From assembly GCA_030068145.1 (NCBI GenBank), contig JAPJBO010000114.1, forward strand, positions 1-64,000: a DNA stretch of 64,000 nt, read 5' to 3'. The notes under the pieces were generated by a model. That model did not search any database and was not told the DNA's origin. It worked only from the letters and a program-made list of their open reading frames with translations. Every line of letters starts with the position of its first letter. Position 1 is the first letter of the stretch. This document shows positions 20,828-30,545 of this stretch, in pieces. The stretch comes from Diplonema papillatum (lineage: Eukaryota; Euglenozoa; Diplonemea; Diplonemida; Diplonemidae). Made by a program: the position numbers and the translations under genes.

Positions 20828-22508
20828 CGTGCCACGGACTGCAGCAACCGCGGGCGGAGCGGGGGGTACGAGGAGCCGGCTTCTTGCAGCGGAGGAACGA
20901 GTAGATGATTGGGGAGGAGGGGTCTGCTCCTCGTGCGTGTATTTCTGTTTCAACTTCTTCTTTCCTTCGTTTTTTTAGAGTAACTTTGTGTTGTATACAG
21001 AACGGCATCCAGGTTGACTTGGTGTTGTTGCCCTTGCAGGTGCCAATCTCTACCTTCACAGAAGTGGCCGATCGAAGTCAAGTATCAGAGCTCAAAAGGA
21101 AACGGGGCCGGTGCACTGCGACGGGCTAGGTCAGCAAAAAAAAATAGAATGTCGACAACATATCAGCTAGCTTCCTGCCTGTAGAACGGGGGGGGGTGGT
21201 GTTCGTGCGGAAAGGCGCAGGAATTGTCAGGCTGCGACCTGTGTGGTGTTCGCGTGACTGCTTGTGTCTTTGGAAAGATGGAGGAAACGGGAAAAGAACA
21301 GGACAGGCTCTGGACTGTATTTGTGGGAACTACATATTTTTCGTAAAGCAAGTTAAGAACCGTGGAGGTAATGTGGGACGTGATGACGGTCCAGGATTTC
21401 AACAGTCTAGCCCATTTGTGTGGGCTTCGCAAAAGGACAAAAGCAAGGTCGTAGCCGCTGGTTGTCTTCATGCGGTGTTTCGTTTCCTGATTCATTTGGA
21501 TAGATCAGGTGTCTTTGTTGCGAGAGGAGCAATGTTCACAGCCGAGCATTACCCTGCAGCTTGGCTAAGCGGAAGTGGGGTGCGATAGAAGCGCAAGGTG
21601 TACAACAAAGTGAGCTTGAGCAGCGACAAAAAGCCGAGTCTTGAACCAGTGGCAGGTCAGGACTATGAGACTGCTACGAAGCCAACGATGACAAGCGACC
21701 AGCTGATCAAAGCCTTACTCAGGGCCACACCCTTGACTTGTTTTGATGTGTTCTCGGGAAAGGTCAGCGCGGTAGCGATGACGACGAGAACACGTACAGG
21801 TGGGTGGGGAGAGGGCCCTGGGACTGCTCTGTCCTACTAGGGAGCCGCCCCGAATCTAGTCTGGCCACCTGACGGTGGGGCTCACACCCTTAAGGCTGAA
21901 GGGAGCCTACGTAAGTAACGAGCTTGCCTGAGTTTCGGGTCAACCCCTCGTCACAACCGCCAATCAGTCACAACACGTGCTACACCACCAAACGCACCAG
22001 GGTCGCCACTCTTGGAGCTCAACTTTGACTGCTGCAAAAAAAACATGTGCCGAGTTCTTACCCGGTGTGCGGTTGCTGAGGTCTTGCCCGGTTTTATGAA
22101 AGGGCGCTGATCACACGACCACCTGCCAGGCACGTTCATCATCTGGTAGTCTACTTTTTAGACGTTTCGTGTGTTTTTGGCGCGCAGTGCTTGTGTTACC
22201 AGCTAACTTGATTGAATGTGTCGCTAAGGCCAGACAATAAACGATCAGAGAATGGCAAGACGGGAAGACGACCGCCGACAGAGCTTTGCCGGTCCCTTTT
22301 TCTCACAGAGGTCGGTCCTGTCTGTAGATTCCAAATGCCCGACACCCGGTGCGGCCGCCGGTTTGCATCTCTAGATCTTGTTCTTCGCGTGTACAGGGTA
22401 TAAACCTGGGGTTTCCTGTATTTGCACTTTTTCGTTGGCTTCGTTTTCTCTTTCATGTGCAACCGTTGTTAGATGTACTATTTAAAAAAAAAACGGAAAA
22501 CCCATATC
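20828..22508. other. No gene seen
   Basis: 5' flank of the first Arl8-like gene followed by unrecognised sequence. Short open frames show no family resemblance. No tandem repeats were noticed. Confidence 0.4.
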
Positions 22509-22540
22509 GGACACACTTAAGTCGGGAAATTATTTATCGG
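22509..22540 (+). repeat. Terminal-type inverted repeat, left
   Basis: GGACACACTTAAGTCGGGAA continues into AATTATTTATCGG. The reverse complement of the same sequence is at 31517-31549, about 9 kb away, with a single T/C difference inside. Between them lies a nest of repeats and the YR retrotransposon. The pair may mark one composite element or two copies of a small family. Confidence 0.65.
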
Positions 22541-22596
22541 AAACTGTTCCCGATAAGTAATTTTTTGTTACCGATAAGCCACCTGGTCCAGACGAA

Positions 22597-22681
22597 AATA
22601 TCGGGGAGTTTCGGGGAATTTCGGGGAGTTTCGGGGAGTTTCGGGGAGTTTCGGGGAAATTCGGGGAGTTTCGGGGTATTT
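22597..22681 (+). repeat. TCGGGGAGTT decanucleotide repeat
   Basis: About eight units of TTTCGGGGAGTT-like sequence. A second array lies at 24524-24603, just before the SINE-like repeat. Confidence 0.8.
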
Positions 22682-22699
22682 CCTTTGTGGCGACCACTT

Positions 22700-24360
22700 T
22701 CCCTGCAGCCGGCCTTGGCGAAGGCGGGGAGGGGGCTACGCTTTTATGGCCCTACCTTGCGCAGAGCGGTCCCGTGTTTGGCTATGCCCCGAAGACGAAG
22801 ATAGAGGCTGAGAAGGAAGGGCAGACTGGGAGGTGCAGGTTGGCACGGTTTGACACAGGTAGCGACAGGAACCGCTGCGGCAAGGAGAGCAGGAACTGTT
22901 CCACCAGAGGTCGTGCGGGTACAGAGACAATGCTCGTGCTCGAGTCGCAGCTGGGGACGAACAGGCACGCCTTCAATGATGAGGTCTGGGGGATGGACGT
23001 ATTTTCCACGTATGGGCGAACGTGCGATCGCGGAATGCTGCAGGAACTCACACCGCGGATGCCTGCCTGCAGCACGATATGCCGATGTGCGGAGTCGGCG
23101 GCAAAGAGACGGAAGCGCGGGCCTTCGCCCCTGGGGACGCCCGAAGCGACACCGAAGTCGAGACGCAGGCTGCGACCATCGGCCCAAAGCGCCACAAGGG
23201 AAGCGGCGGATGCCGGCGCCAACACCGCCATCGAGAACGCCGAAGACAAGGCGACGACACTAGGACGGCCGCTGCAACGAAGCGGCGGTGTAAGGACTCG
23301 CCATCATCGAAGACCGGGACGTGCACTCCGCGGCGGGCAGAGGTCAAGACAAGGTACCAGTGACGGAGAGAGGTAGCACGAAGAGGTAGTCACGAAAGAG
23401 AGCAGATGCAGATTATCGCCACAGGCTCTTTGCATGCTAACCCTAACCACCAGGACCAGGGGCAGCTACGGTCGAAGACGGCAATTCGAGCGAGGAGTAA
23501 GGTTGATAACCAAAATGAGAGGCACGATGACCATCCGAAAGCAGGGTTGCAGGATGATGCTTGGCCAAGGATACGGTTGCTATGGCGACTGGGACAGAGA
23601 GATAACGCAAGATAGAGAGTCCTCCTTATGGGGTGGTCACACCTTCGCAGTCCCAGGGCCTCCACCCACCTGCATACGGTCGTCGACTGACCATTCCCGA
23701 GACGAGTTGGAATGCGGGTACCATCTTTCCGGAGATTTCCGGTTCCTCCCGTACTCTACAACTCCCCACATAAGTGAACGTGGACTCCGAAGTGGACACT
23801 CCTTTCAACCGGGTGCACGAATTCAGAATTCCGGGATGGGTTGACCCACTGTTTCCGATGCGGCTTCCAATCATCGAAGGCTAAACTCGGGTGCAGGAGC
23901 GGTGCTCGTCGTTCGGGACCAGATGGGGGACGACTGGGTCTGCCCGGTTTACACGTGACTGCTGCAGCGTGGTCAGAAGTGGGAAGGTCATCGGGAGATG
24001 GCGGGCGCGAATACTTTTTGCCCAAACCAAAACCCAAGAGGGGATTGGAGAGTTTGACATAAGAATGGCAAACTCGTGGTACCGAAGGTTGCAACCGCAA
24101 ACAGAAGAGTCAGATGATGGTTGAACCTACACGACGCGTCCTGTTCAGACGCCTCCACTCAAAGGCAGGTCCTGCAGGTTTTCCAGCAACTGCTGGTTCG
24201 CCTTGAGGCCCTCCGAATCCGCAGGCTGAAGGGTGTGCCTCAAACTGCCCAGGAGTCCAAGCTACATTTGGTAGATGCATCCGGTTAGTAGAGGAAGAGG
24301 ATCGGAGGAAGAGGAACACGGACGGCTCAAGAGAGCCGCGTCCGAAGCACACTAGCACAC
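22700..24360. other. GC-rich stretch without a supported gene
   Basis: Open frames occur in several registers on both strands (22687-23376 + and 22744-23249 - among them), as expected from high GC. Overlapping frames have similar composition and none shows a known motif. I do not call a gene. Confidence 0.4.
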
Positions 24361-24500
24361 CTACCTGCACACCTCACCCACTTGCCCGCACCCGTCTACC
24401 CACCTACCCACCTGTTCACCCATCCACCGACCTGCCCACCACCATACCCATCTGTCCACTCAACTACCAACCTGTACACCTGCCCACCCACAGGCAGCCC
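24361..24500 (+). repeat. CCACCTACC-type low-complexity tract
   Basis: Imperfect repeats of CCCACCTGxxxACCC / CCCACCTACCCA. Simple sequence. Confidence 0.6.
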
Positions 24501-24523
24501 CACTTTTTCCCAAAGAATCGGGC

Positions 24524-24603
24524 TGAGTATCGGGGAGTTTCGGGGAGTTTCGGGGAGTTGCGGGGAGTTTCGGGGAAGTGTCGGGGAGTTTCGGGGAACT
24601 TAC
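24524..24603 (+). repeat. TCGGGGAGTT repeat, second array
   Basis: Same decanucleotide as at 22597, about seven units with one TCGGGGAAGTG variant. Confidence 0.8.
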
Positions 24604-24654
24604 CAGGAGCCTGGACCAGGTGGATAAGCAATTATTTTGTTACCGGTATATAAG

Positions 24655-25100
24655 TACGTGCGCTCGGCTAAGGCCGGCGCGTGGCGAGACTGGAGGCAGC
24701 AGGTAAAGTTCGGGGCGAAGCTAAGTTCGGGCAATGCTAAGTTCTGGTGAAGCTAAGTTCGGGCGTTGCCAAGTTCTGGTGCTAAGCGCTCAGGGCAGTC
24801 AGGCTGCGCTGGTACTAAAAAAAGTTCGGGCACGAAGCGAAGTTCGGCCAGGGTGGTAAAGTCCGGGTGAAGTCAAGGTCGGTGCTCGTGCCCGAGAGGG
24901 GACACCCCTCGGACCCACCGAGCACGGGTAAAGTTTGGCGCTCGTACCCGGGTGGCCCCGCCGCCCCCCTGGGGCAGCCTTTTCCCGCCCGTCCCCCCCC
25001 CGCCGGCCCTCTCCCGGGGCGACGGGGTGACCCAAATACCGCGAGATACTGAGAAACTCCGCAAAAAACGCAAATTTCGGGCACATTAGACTCCGGAACG
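24655..25100 (-). mobile_element. SINE-like dispersed repeat body
   Basis: The body contains many AAGTTCGGGCGAAGCTAAG-like units and the block ACCCAAATACCGCGAGATACTGAG. The same blocks in the same order occur inverted at 34720-35010. A tRNA-like segment lies just beyond 25100 (25137-25204, minus), so read on the minus strand this looks like a tRNA-headed SINE with its body at 25100-24655. Confidence 0.5.
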
Positions 25101-25136
25101 CAACAAACCTCGAAAACAATCCCCGACCGGAAAAAT

Positions 25137-25204
25137 GTCACGGGCGGGGTTCGAACCCGGGCCGACCGGCCTGAAGGCCGGCGCCCGCTCACTCTGCCAC
25201 CCCT
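25137..25204 (-). ncRNA. tRNA-like segment with Pol III A and B boxes
   Basis: On the minus strand, a box A-like TGGCAGAGTGAGCGG is followed by a GC-rich stem around CTTCAGG and a perfect box B-like GGTTCGAACCC. The D-, anticodon- and T-like parts are in the right order. However, the acceptor ends pair poorly, the anticodon loop is not a clean seven bases, and the segment is ~68 nt. I read it as a degenerate tRNA or SINE head rather than a functional tRNA. Confidence 0.5.
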
Positions 25205-25356
25205 GTGCATTTTCCCAGAAGGGAAAAAAGCTTGCTCTGAACTATTATCCAGTCCAAAAACAATACGGTTTCATAATTGTTGCAAGAAAAGCCGGGTTGG
25301 CTCGAATAGAGGCTATTCACATTGCATGTTCATAGGACCTCCAGTCTCGAATTACT

Positions 25357-25418
25357 TTGTTACCGATAAATAATTTCATGTTAGGGCTGACTATTTTTTA
25401 TTTTTGGCTCGCGCTCGG
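25357..25418 (+). repeat. Inverted repeat flanking the YR retrotransposon, left
   Basis: TTGTTACCGATAAATAATTT followed by a GTTAGGGCTGACTATTTTTT block and GGCTCGCGCTCG. The reverse complement is at 31369-31431 with only a few differences. Confidence 0.7.
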
Positions 25419-25617
25419 GCACCTCAAAAAATCTGGGCGCGCGCGCTAAAAAAGAAATAATAGGGCAGAAAGTTACAAAAAAATACTCGACGTAGCTGCT
25501 TCGATTCCGAATGGAAGGGGGGAAATATAGAGGTAAGGGGCAAATACAATACAAACACAATCTGATTTGTTCTTCGCTTACACCATCCAGGACCCCCAGG
25601 GACCACGCAGTGGCTTT

Positions 25618-27423
25618 TCAAGTAGTCAGATCCGGAGGAGGCGAGAGATCTTCCTCCTTCGGTAACCACCCTCCAGGCGTCGCGTTCTCTTTCGCCTGGG
25701 TACCCCGGGTGTACTCGTCCGCCCTCTGTTCGTGGGTCGGCACCCACGTAGCCGTGAGCTCAAGTCCGTACTCTCGGGCCAGATCAAAAATGCGCGACAG
25801 TAATATGTTCGCCGCGTAATTCTTCGAGTGGCCCTTGTTCAGGCAATGAACCGCCGGTAGGTTGTCTACCATCAGCTCTACGGACACTCCACGGTGTGTT
25901 CTAACGGCTAGCTCGAGGCCTTTCAACACTGCGAAAAGCTCTTTCAAAAAAATGTGCTTTTCTGCGAAGTGACCAAAGAAAATGCCCTGTGACACCCGTT
26001 CGGGCTCACCCTCGAGCAGCGCCGCCCATTCTTTTGAGGAGGCGTCGGACCATAGTCGGATCGACTGCCCCCCGCGCGTGCCCACTCGCGTGACCCACCG
26101 GTTCTCCCCGATGGTCGCCGTGAGGCTTTCAACTTCGCGGGCTGTCGACGCCGGAACGTTCACCGGCACGTCCCATGCCTGCAGACCTCCCACCGACAGT
26201 CGTGAGGAGAGTCTCTGCACGAACGAAAGAGCGCACCGGGCGTACGCCAAGGGAAAACGCGTTGTGTACGCGAACCACACCAGAGCGCCGAACAGCCTGT
26301 AGAACGCCCGGGGAGAAACGGCTCCGCCCCGGAAAACGGCGAGTTCGGAAGACCGCAGCAGCTTTTCAACCCAAGCAGTGGCCATACTGTACCGAGGTGG
26401 GCTGCTGGCCAGATCGAACCGCAGCCCCAAAAGGTCGAACTGCGTGAGGGGGATCCCGTACTGGCCTTCGTCGTCGTTGAGGACGCAGTTCACCTCACGA
26501 CATCGCCGGGCGAAACGTGTGAACTTCTCTTCCGCCTCGGCCAAAGAATCGCCCACGATGATGAAATTGTCAACCCACGGGAGACCGTCAGTCTCCGGCA
26601 GGATGACGCGAGAAGCTCTCTGTGCTATCGCCGGAGCCCAGCTCCAGCCCATGCACATCGCCCTTAAACGGGCTCTGACGAAACTCCCACGTGGGCCCGC
26701 AAGGTTCATGCCGAAATACCCGCGGACGCCCTCATCCAGTTCGAACTGGTAGAAGTAGCTCTTCGCATCCGCCAGGTAGACGACCGCCGAGCTTAGCACC
26801 CGATCGATCACGTCGGGCATGGAGGGCAGGAGCATCGGAGGCGGTCGGGGCATGACAGCGTTCAGCTTTCGTCCATCGCACACGAACCTCTCCCCCCCGC
26901 TCTTCTTGGGAACCGTGAATGCGGGGAGCACGACTCTCGGATGCTCGTGTGCCACCTCCGCGACCCGTACTTCAGCAGGTCCGGAAGGTGGTGTAGCATC
27001 CGCCTCGAGGTCCCGCGCGCTATGGCCTCTGAGTGCCAAGAGGAGGCGTCGCGGACTCTCACGCGACCTGATAACGTCCAACACGCCTCCGAGTAGGCCG
27101 TGTGTATCCATGGCAAGGAGCCTGTCGAGATCCATGAAGGAGGACGTGATGGGCGCTAAATACCCCTCCGAGCTGCGCTGCGCCGGAGGAGCGGCAAGCT
27201 CGTTGACGATGAGGTCGCCCCCGTAGGCGACGGTGACGAAAGGCGTAAAATCCGACGGCGGGGCATCGCCCCCATGGTGCCGGATCGCTTCCAAAAACGC
27301 CGGGGGGGGTACATCCTGCGACAAAGCATCGGGTCCAGGATAGCACTTGGACAGGGGGTTACGAGGAGCTCTCTTCGGCGGCCTGTATGGGAAAACCGGT
27401 TCCAAAGGGAGGCTCACAGGAGG
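25618..27423 (-). CDS. Reverse transcriptase-RNase H of the YR retrotransposon
   Basis: This part follows the recombinase stop. The same frame is open further upstream (to 28848), but there it only shadows ORF B and the recombinase. RT core: VVLPAFTVPKKSGGERFVCD, then YLADAKSYFYQFELD, RAMCMGWSWAPAIAQ and LPWVDNFIIVGDS. The usual YxDD box is WVDN here, so the second catalytic Asp is Asn. RNase H follows with LWSDASSKEW, KELFAV, MVDNLPAV and HEQRADEYTRG, supplying the D-E-D-D set. The entry point overlaps the recombinase stop as GTGA at 27414-27417. It would copy element RNA through a YR-type circular intermediate. Whether WVDN is active cannot be judged from sequence alone. Confidence 0.8.
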   Translation of the reverse strand, partial: PPVSLPLEPVFPYRPPKRAPRNPLSKCYPGPDALSQDVPPPAFLEAIRHHGGDAPPSDFTPFVTVAYGGDLIVNELAAPPAQRSSEGYLAPITSSFMDLDRLLAMDTHGLLGGVLDVIRSRESPRRLLLALRGHSARDLEADATPPSGPAEVRVAEVAHEHPRVVLPAFTVPKKSGGERFVCDGRKLNAVMPRPPPMLLPSMPDVIDRVLSSAVVYLADAKSYFYQFELDEGVRGYFGMNLAGPRGSFVRARLRAMCMGWSWAPAIAQRASRVILPETDGLPWVDNFIIVGDSLAEAEEKFTRFARRCREVNCVLNDDEGQYGIPLTQFDLLGLRFDLASSPPRYSMATAWVEKLLRSSELAVFRGGAVSPRAFYRLFGALVWFAYTTRFPLAYARCALSFVQRLSSRLSVGGLQAWDVPVNVPASTAREVESLTATIGENRWVTRVGTRGGQSIRLWSDASSKEWAALLEGEPERVSQGIFFGHFAEKHIFLKELFAVLKGLELAVRTHRGVSVELMVDNLPAVHCLNKGHSKNYAANILLSRIFDLAREYGLELTATWVPTHEQRADEYTRGTQAKENATPGGWLPKEEDLSPPPDLTT

Positions 27424-28367
27424 GTTGCCGACGCGCCTGCCGTCTCCCGGACGAGGGGTACCTCCGCCTCCGGGAGGTAGCGCACAAGGGCATCCTGGGT
27501 CGAGTGGCGGGACACTCTCCGGAGCGTGTCGAGGTCGACGCCCATCCTCAGGAGGCGAAACAGCGCCCCCCGGCGCAGGGAATGCCCCGTCAGAGCCTGG
27601 TTGGCCCTCTTCAGCGCCGCCACGACGCGGCGGAACGTGACGCCCGCGAAAATACGTTGACCCGGGCGCGTGGAGCGGAGGAGGGATCGGAGAGTCTGAT
27701 CCTGCGGGGGTGGAAGGACCACGCCGGTCACCTGTCCCAAACGGAAAGGGTCCGATTTCGAGCCGACCCAGTTCACCGACCAGAAATCGGAGCTCTCGGT
27801 CACGTTTCGGGCCTCTCTGGTAAGGACATCGTCCACCCGGGCTGCCCCCTGCCACGCGAGGGTGATGGCCAGACGCATCACGGGATCTGATTCGAGGCGC
27901 ACGGCGCGCTCCACATCCTCCTTTGTGGCCGGAACTGCCTGCTTGGTCGGCCGCAAAGCACCCGCCCTCTTCAGGGACCTGACGAAGTCTCGAACCAGCT
28001 GACTCTCGATCGGTCGACCGAGACGCTTCTCCGCGGATTGTACGTTGACCACGTACTGTATCGCGGTGGACGGAGAGATGGGGTTCAGTTCGCGCGACAG
28101 GAGACGCGTCACAAACAGAACGACCGCCGTCGGAACGTCCAACGGCGTACCGAATCGCGTCTCCCAGTGATGGCGGAACTCTAGGAAGCGCCGGTACACC
28201 GAGTGAACGCCGCGTCGCGTCGACAACGCCAGCGCGTCGCCGATGTACGAGTTGGCCTTGCCAACAAGTCTCTCCCGCTCGCCGTTCGACAGCGGAGGCT
28301 CCAACAAAAGCGCCCGACCACCGGATGTCGCGCGCGGAGGTGGGGGGAAGCGGTCCAGGACGCTCAC
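27414..28367 (-). CDS. Tyrosine recombinase of the YR retrotransposon
   Basis: The frame becomes meaningful after the ORF B stop (28364-28366) and ends with TGA at 27414-27416. An N-terminal SAM-like helical part (ALSTRRGVHSVYRRFLEFRH onward) is followed by the catalytic domain. This has a first Arg region (AWQGAARVDDVL), the HSLRRG box (HxxR), and RHSTQDALVRYL carrying the final His and nucleophilic Tyr. These are the R-H-x-x-R-H-Y residues of tyrosine recombinases. It would insert the element's circular DNA without target duplication. No ATG lies at the frame entry; a GTG overlaps the previous stop. Confidence 0.82.
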   Translation of the reverse strand: MSVLDRFPPPPRATSGGRALLLEPPLSNGERERLVGKANSYIGDALALSTRRGVHSVYRRFLEFRHHWETRFGTPLDVPTAVVLFVTRLLSRELNPISPSTAIQYVVNVQSAEKRLGRPIESQLVRDFVRSLKRAGALRPTKQAVPATKEDVERAVRLESDPVMRLAITLAWQGAARVDDVLTREARNVTESSDFWSVNWVGSKSDPFRLGQVTGVVLPPPQDQTLRSLLRSTRPGQRIFAGVTFRRVVAALKRANQALTGHSLRRGALFRLLRMGVDLDTLRRVSRHSTQDALVRYLPEAEVPLVRETAGASATLL

Positions 28368-28855
28368 CGAGACCCCTTCCTCCTGTTGCCGGTGCGCGCC
28401 CCGTCCGCCTGCGGAAGGGGGGCTGCGCTGTGGGGAGGGGCAGCGCGCCTCGTCTGTGGTAACCCCCGAGACCGGGCGGGCTTCGTTGGCTGCTCGTCCG
28501 CCTTCCGCATCGCCTGGTACCCCCGGCGGAGAAAGGCGGGCACCACGTCCTCCTCGTGGTACGCCTTTTCTGGAGGTCCGCCGCAACGGACCAGCCCGCC
28601 TTGAACGGGAGCCGGCGGCTGGGGGGCAGAGAAGGGCGCCGGAACATGGCCTGCCCCCGCGTGATGTGACCCGAACGGGACGCGAGAGGCATCGACGAGG
28701 GGAGGCGGGGGCAGCACTTCCATGCTGCGCTGGACAGATGGGCGCTGAGGGGCTGGGGGCGAGGAGCGTTCCACGAGCTCCAGCACCATCGCGGTGAGGC
28801 GCTCCACCTGGCCCTCCAGGCGCCGGATGTCGTCCGGGCGTTCCGCAAACGTCAC
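28364..28855 (-). CDS. ORF B of the retrotransposon (coiled-coil, Pro-rich; Gag-like position)
   Basis: Up to 163 residues. The N-terminal part RRLEGQVERLTAMVLELVER is a short amphipathic coiled coil. A Pro/Ser-rich segment follows, then a basic C-terminus rich in Arg, Lys and Gln. No zinc knuckle is present. By position it corresponds to Gag, but similarity is only general. There is no ATG at the frame entry: GTG at 28853-28855 overlaps the ORF A stop. Confidence 0.5.
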   Translation of the reverse strand: MTFAERPDDIRRLEGQVERLTAMVLELVERSSPPAPQRPSVQRSMEVLPPPPLVDASRVPFGSHHAGAGHVPAPFSAPQPPAPVQGGLVRCGGPPEKAYHEEDVVPAFLRRGYQAMRKADEQPTKPARSRGLPQTRRAAPPHSAAPLPQADGARTGNRRKGSR

Positions 28856-29187
28856 CCGCCTCGCGGTGGCAGTCGAGGGGAGGGGCCTTCGCGGTCCGGC
28901 GACACCGACCGGACCAGTTCCTCGAAGTCAGCACGGGTGGCCGTGGGCGCGGACGCGCATGCCAACCAAGCCAACACCCACTGCGCCGTCCCGCTCGGCG
29001 GCTGCTCGCCCCCCAGGGCCCCTAGCAGAGACCTCAGGTACGCGTCCGCGGAAGCGCCGGCCTCCCCCGCCAACCGGATAATCGGCCGCAGTCGACCATT
29101 GTCCGGACGAAAATGGAAAGCGGACGGAACTTGGAGCCCCGTAGCCTGCTTCACCCACTCCACCGCGGCCTCCCTGCTCCACTTCAT
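28852..29187 (-). CDS. ORF A of the retrotransposon (111 aa)
   Basis: Starts at ATG 29187, immediately inside the 20-bp repeat, and ends with TGA at 28852. The protein begins MKWSREAAVEWVKQATG and is helical with a conserved-looking ADAYLRSLLGALGG stretch. It resembles no family I can name. Its stop overlaps the entry of ORF B, so the two may form one Gag-like product by a -1 event. Confidence 0.55.
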   Translation of the reverse strand: MKWSREAAVEWVKQATGLQVPSAFHFRPDNGRLRPIIRLAGEAGASADAYLRSLLGALGGEQPPSGTAQWVLAWLACASAPTATRADFEELVRSVSPDREGPSPRLPPRGG

Positions 29188-29212
29188 CCCTTTTTGTTCT
29201 TCGCTTACACCA

Positions 29213-30545
29213 CCGTGTGTTGTTTTCTCACTCAGGACTTTTGACCTGTTGTGTTTGTGTGATTTGTCGTGTAGGGGTAGACCCGCATGACCTCACGTCC
29301 GTTCAACACGTGGTTCGGTAGTTACAGCACTTTGGATCCCTTCTGTTCTTTGTCGGGCAGCATCGTCGAGCATTTCCTTTCAAGCTGGCGCTTATGTAAA
29401 AAAAATAGTTTGACGGACACCTGGCCGCAGTGCCATTCGAGCCCTGAGTCCAATCTTGGGTTGGCATTCACCCTTCTCGGATGCATTTTAAGTTCAACCC
29501 CTCAAAATAATCCGAAAACATATCGACAACGCCAACACGAGTTCACAAAGTATCTAAAAGACAAGACCAGCAGGCACATGGTACACCGTTGCTGGGGATT
29601 TGCTGATGAACAGCGAGTCCACATGGACTTCCCGTGGTTCCCATGAAGCCAACGAGATACGTAGAAGCGGACGAGAGATCATAGATGTGAAGTTGGCGTC
29701 GATGGATCCAGTTTGTGTCTTTTGGCACATGCTCGAGGTTGGCTGCTTGCTTTGGACCTCTCGATTGCTGAGGGACCTCGCACAGATGCATCCCCAGGGG
29801 AAGTGCTCGGGTTTGAAGAAGAGTCCGAGCATGGTTGGGCAACCACCATGGCCACCGGTGGTTGCCATCCTAGTGGCTGTCGGTGGTTATTCCTCTCCTA
29901 CGCTGTCGGTAGGGATCCCGCTTTCGCAACAGGGAGAAGAGTACTCCACTGAAACCTGCGGCATGAAGCTGTGCTACGAGTGTCGACGCTCCCGGCTTCG
30001 TGAAGTTCATTGCAGATGCCAGGAAACTGGAAGGAAACAATGCGAATAAGCAGTTCCACAGCCTAGAAGGTGCCCACAATGTGGCAGATGTTCCAAAAGG
30101 ATGGGCAAGCTCACGAGCCCAGTGCCAGCAGTAGTAGGGCCCATCGTCCCATGACCCCAGATTCCGGGCCAGGTACAGTCTCACAACACAAGGGGTTCTT
30201 CTTCGCCCCTCAGCCTCAGTCAATCGCAGTTAGATGGCTTTCCACACAAACAGAGCACAGGCTCATCCGACTCGCTTGCAAGCAGTTCTCGTTTTCATAC
30301 CTTCCTTCCTATGTAGCAGTGTTGCGCCTGTGCAGCCGTAGTACTGCACAGGTGCTCCAATGGGCGTCGTCTGCACCACAGAATTGAAAGTCTTGTGACT
30401 TTTTTTGAAGAGTTCTCATTTTCTTGCACGACTGTGTATCGTTCAAGGCATATTTTCTTGCCATGCCAAAAACAGCCAGCCCTGGGGCTGCCCCAACTAT
30501 GGTTGAGATCCCTTTTGGCTGGGCACTTGGTATTGACCGCCATTG
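29213..30545. other. No gene seen
   Basis: Between the retrotransposon and the inverted dispersed repeat. Only short frames without family resemblance. Confidence 0.4.

Larger units (their letters stand above)
25566..29212 (-). mobile_element. Compact tyrosine-recombinase (DIRS/PAT-like) retrotransposon
   Basis: Minus-strand coding from 29187 to 25618, in the order: short ORF A, coiled-coil/proline-rich ORF B (Gag-like position), tyrosine recombinase, then reverse transcriptase plus RNase H. The 20-bp sequence TTTGTTCTTCGCTTACACCA is repeated exactly at 25566-25585 and 29193-29212, directly outside the coding block and in the same orientation. YR retrotransposons of the PAT/Ngaro kind carry split direct repeats, and this could be their minimal form. 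In canonical DIRS elements the recombinase comes last; here it precedes RT. There is no integrase, protease or LTR. Confidence 0.75.

Noticed and set aside
22687-23376. Open frames in GC-rich sequence on both strands
   Set aside because: Four or more overlapping frames of similar length and no family motif: a GC effect.
25137-25204. A functional tRNA (possibly tRNA-Sec because the loop contains TCA)
   Set aside because: Acceptor ends pair poorly, the anticodon loop is not seven bases, there is no long variable arm, and a repeated SINE-like body is attached.
27424-28848. Upstream half of the long RT frame as part of the RT protein
   Set aside because: It overlaps the recombinase and ORF B in another frame, is Pro/Arg/Gly-rich, and has no domain. 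The RT protein likely begins near 27.42 kb.
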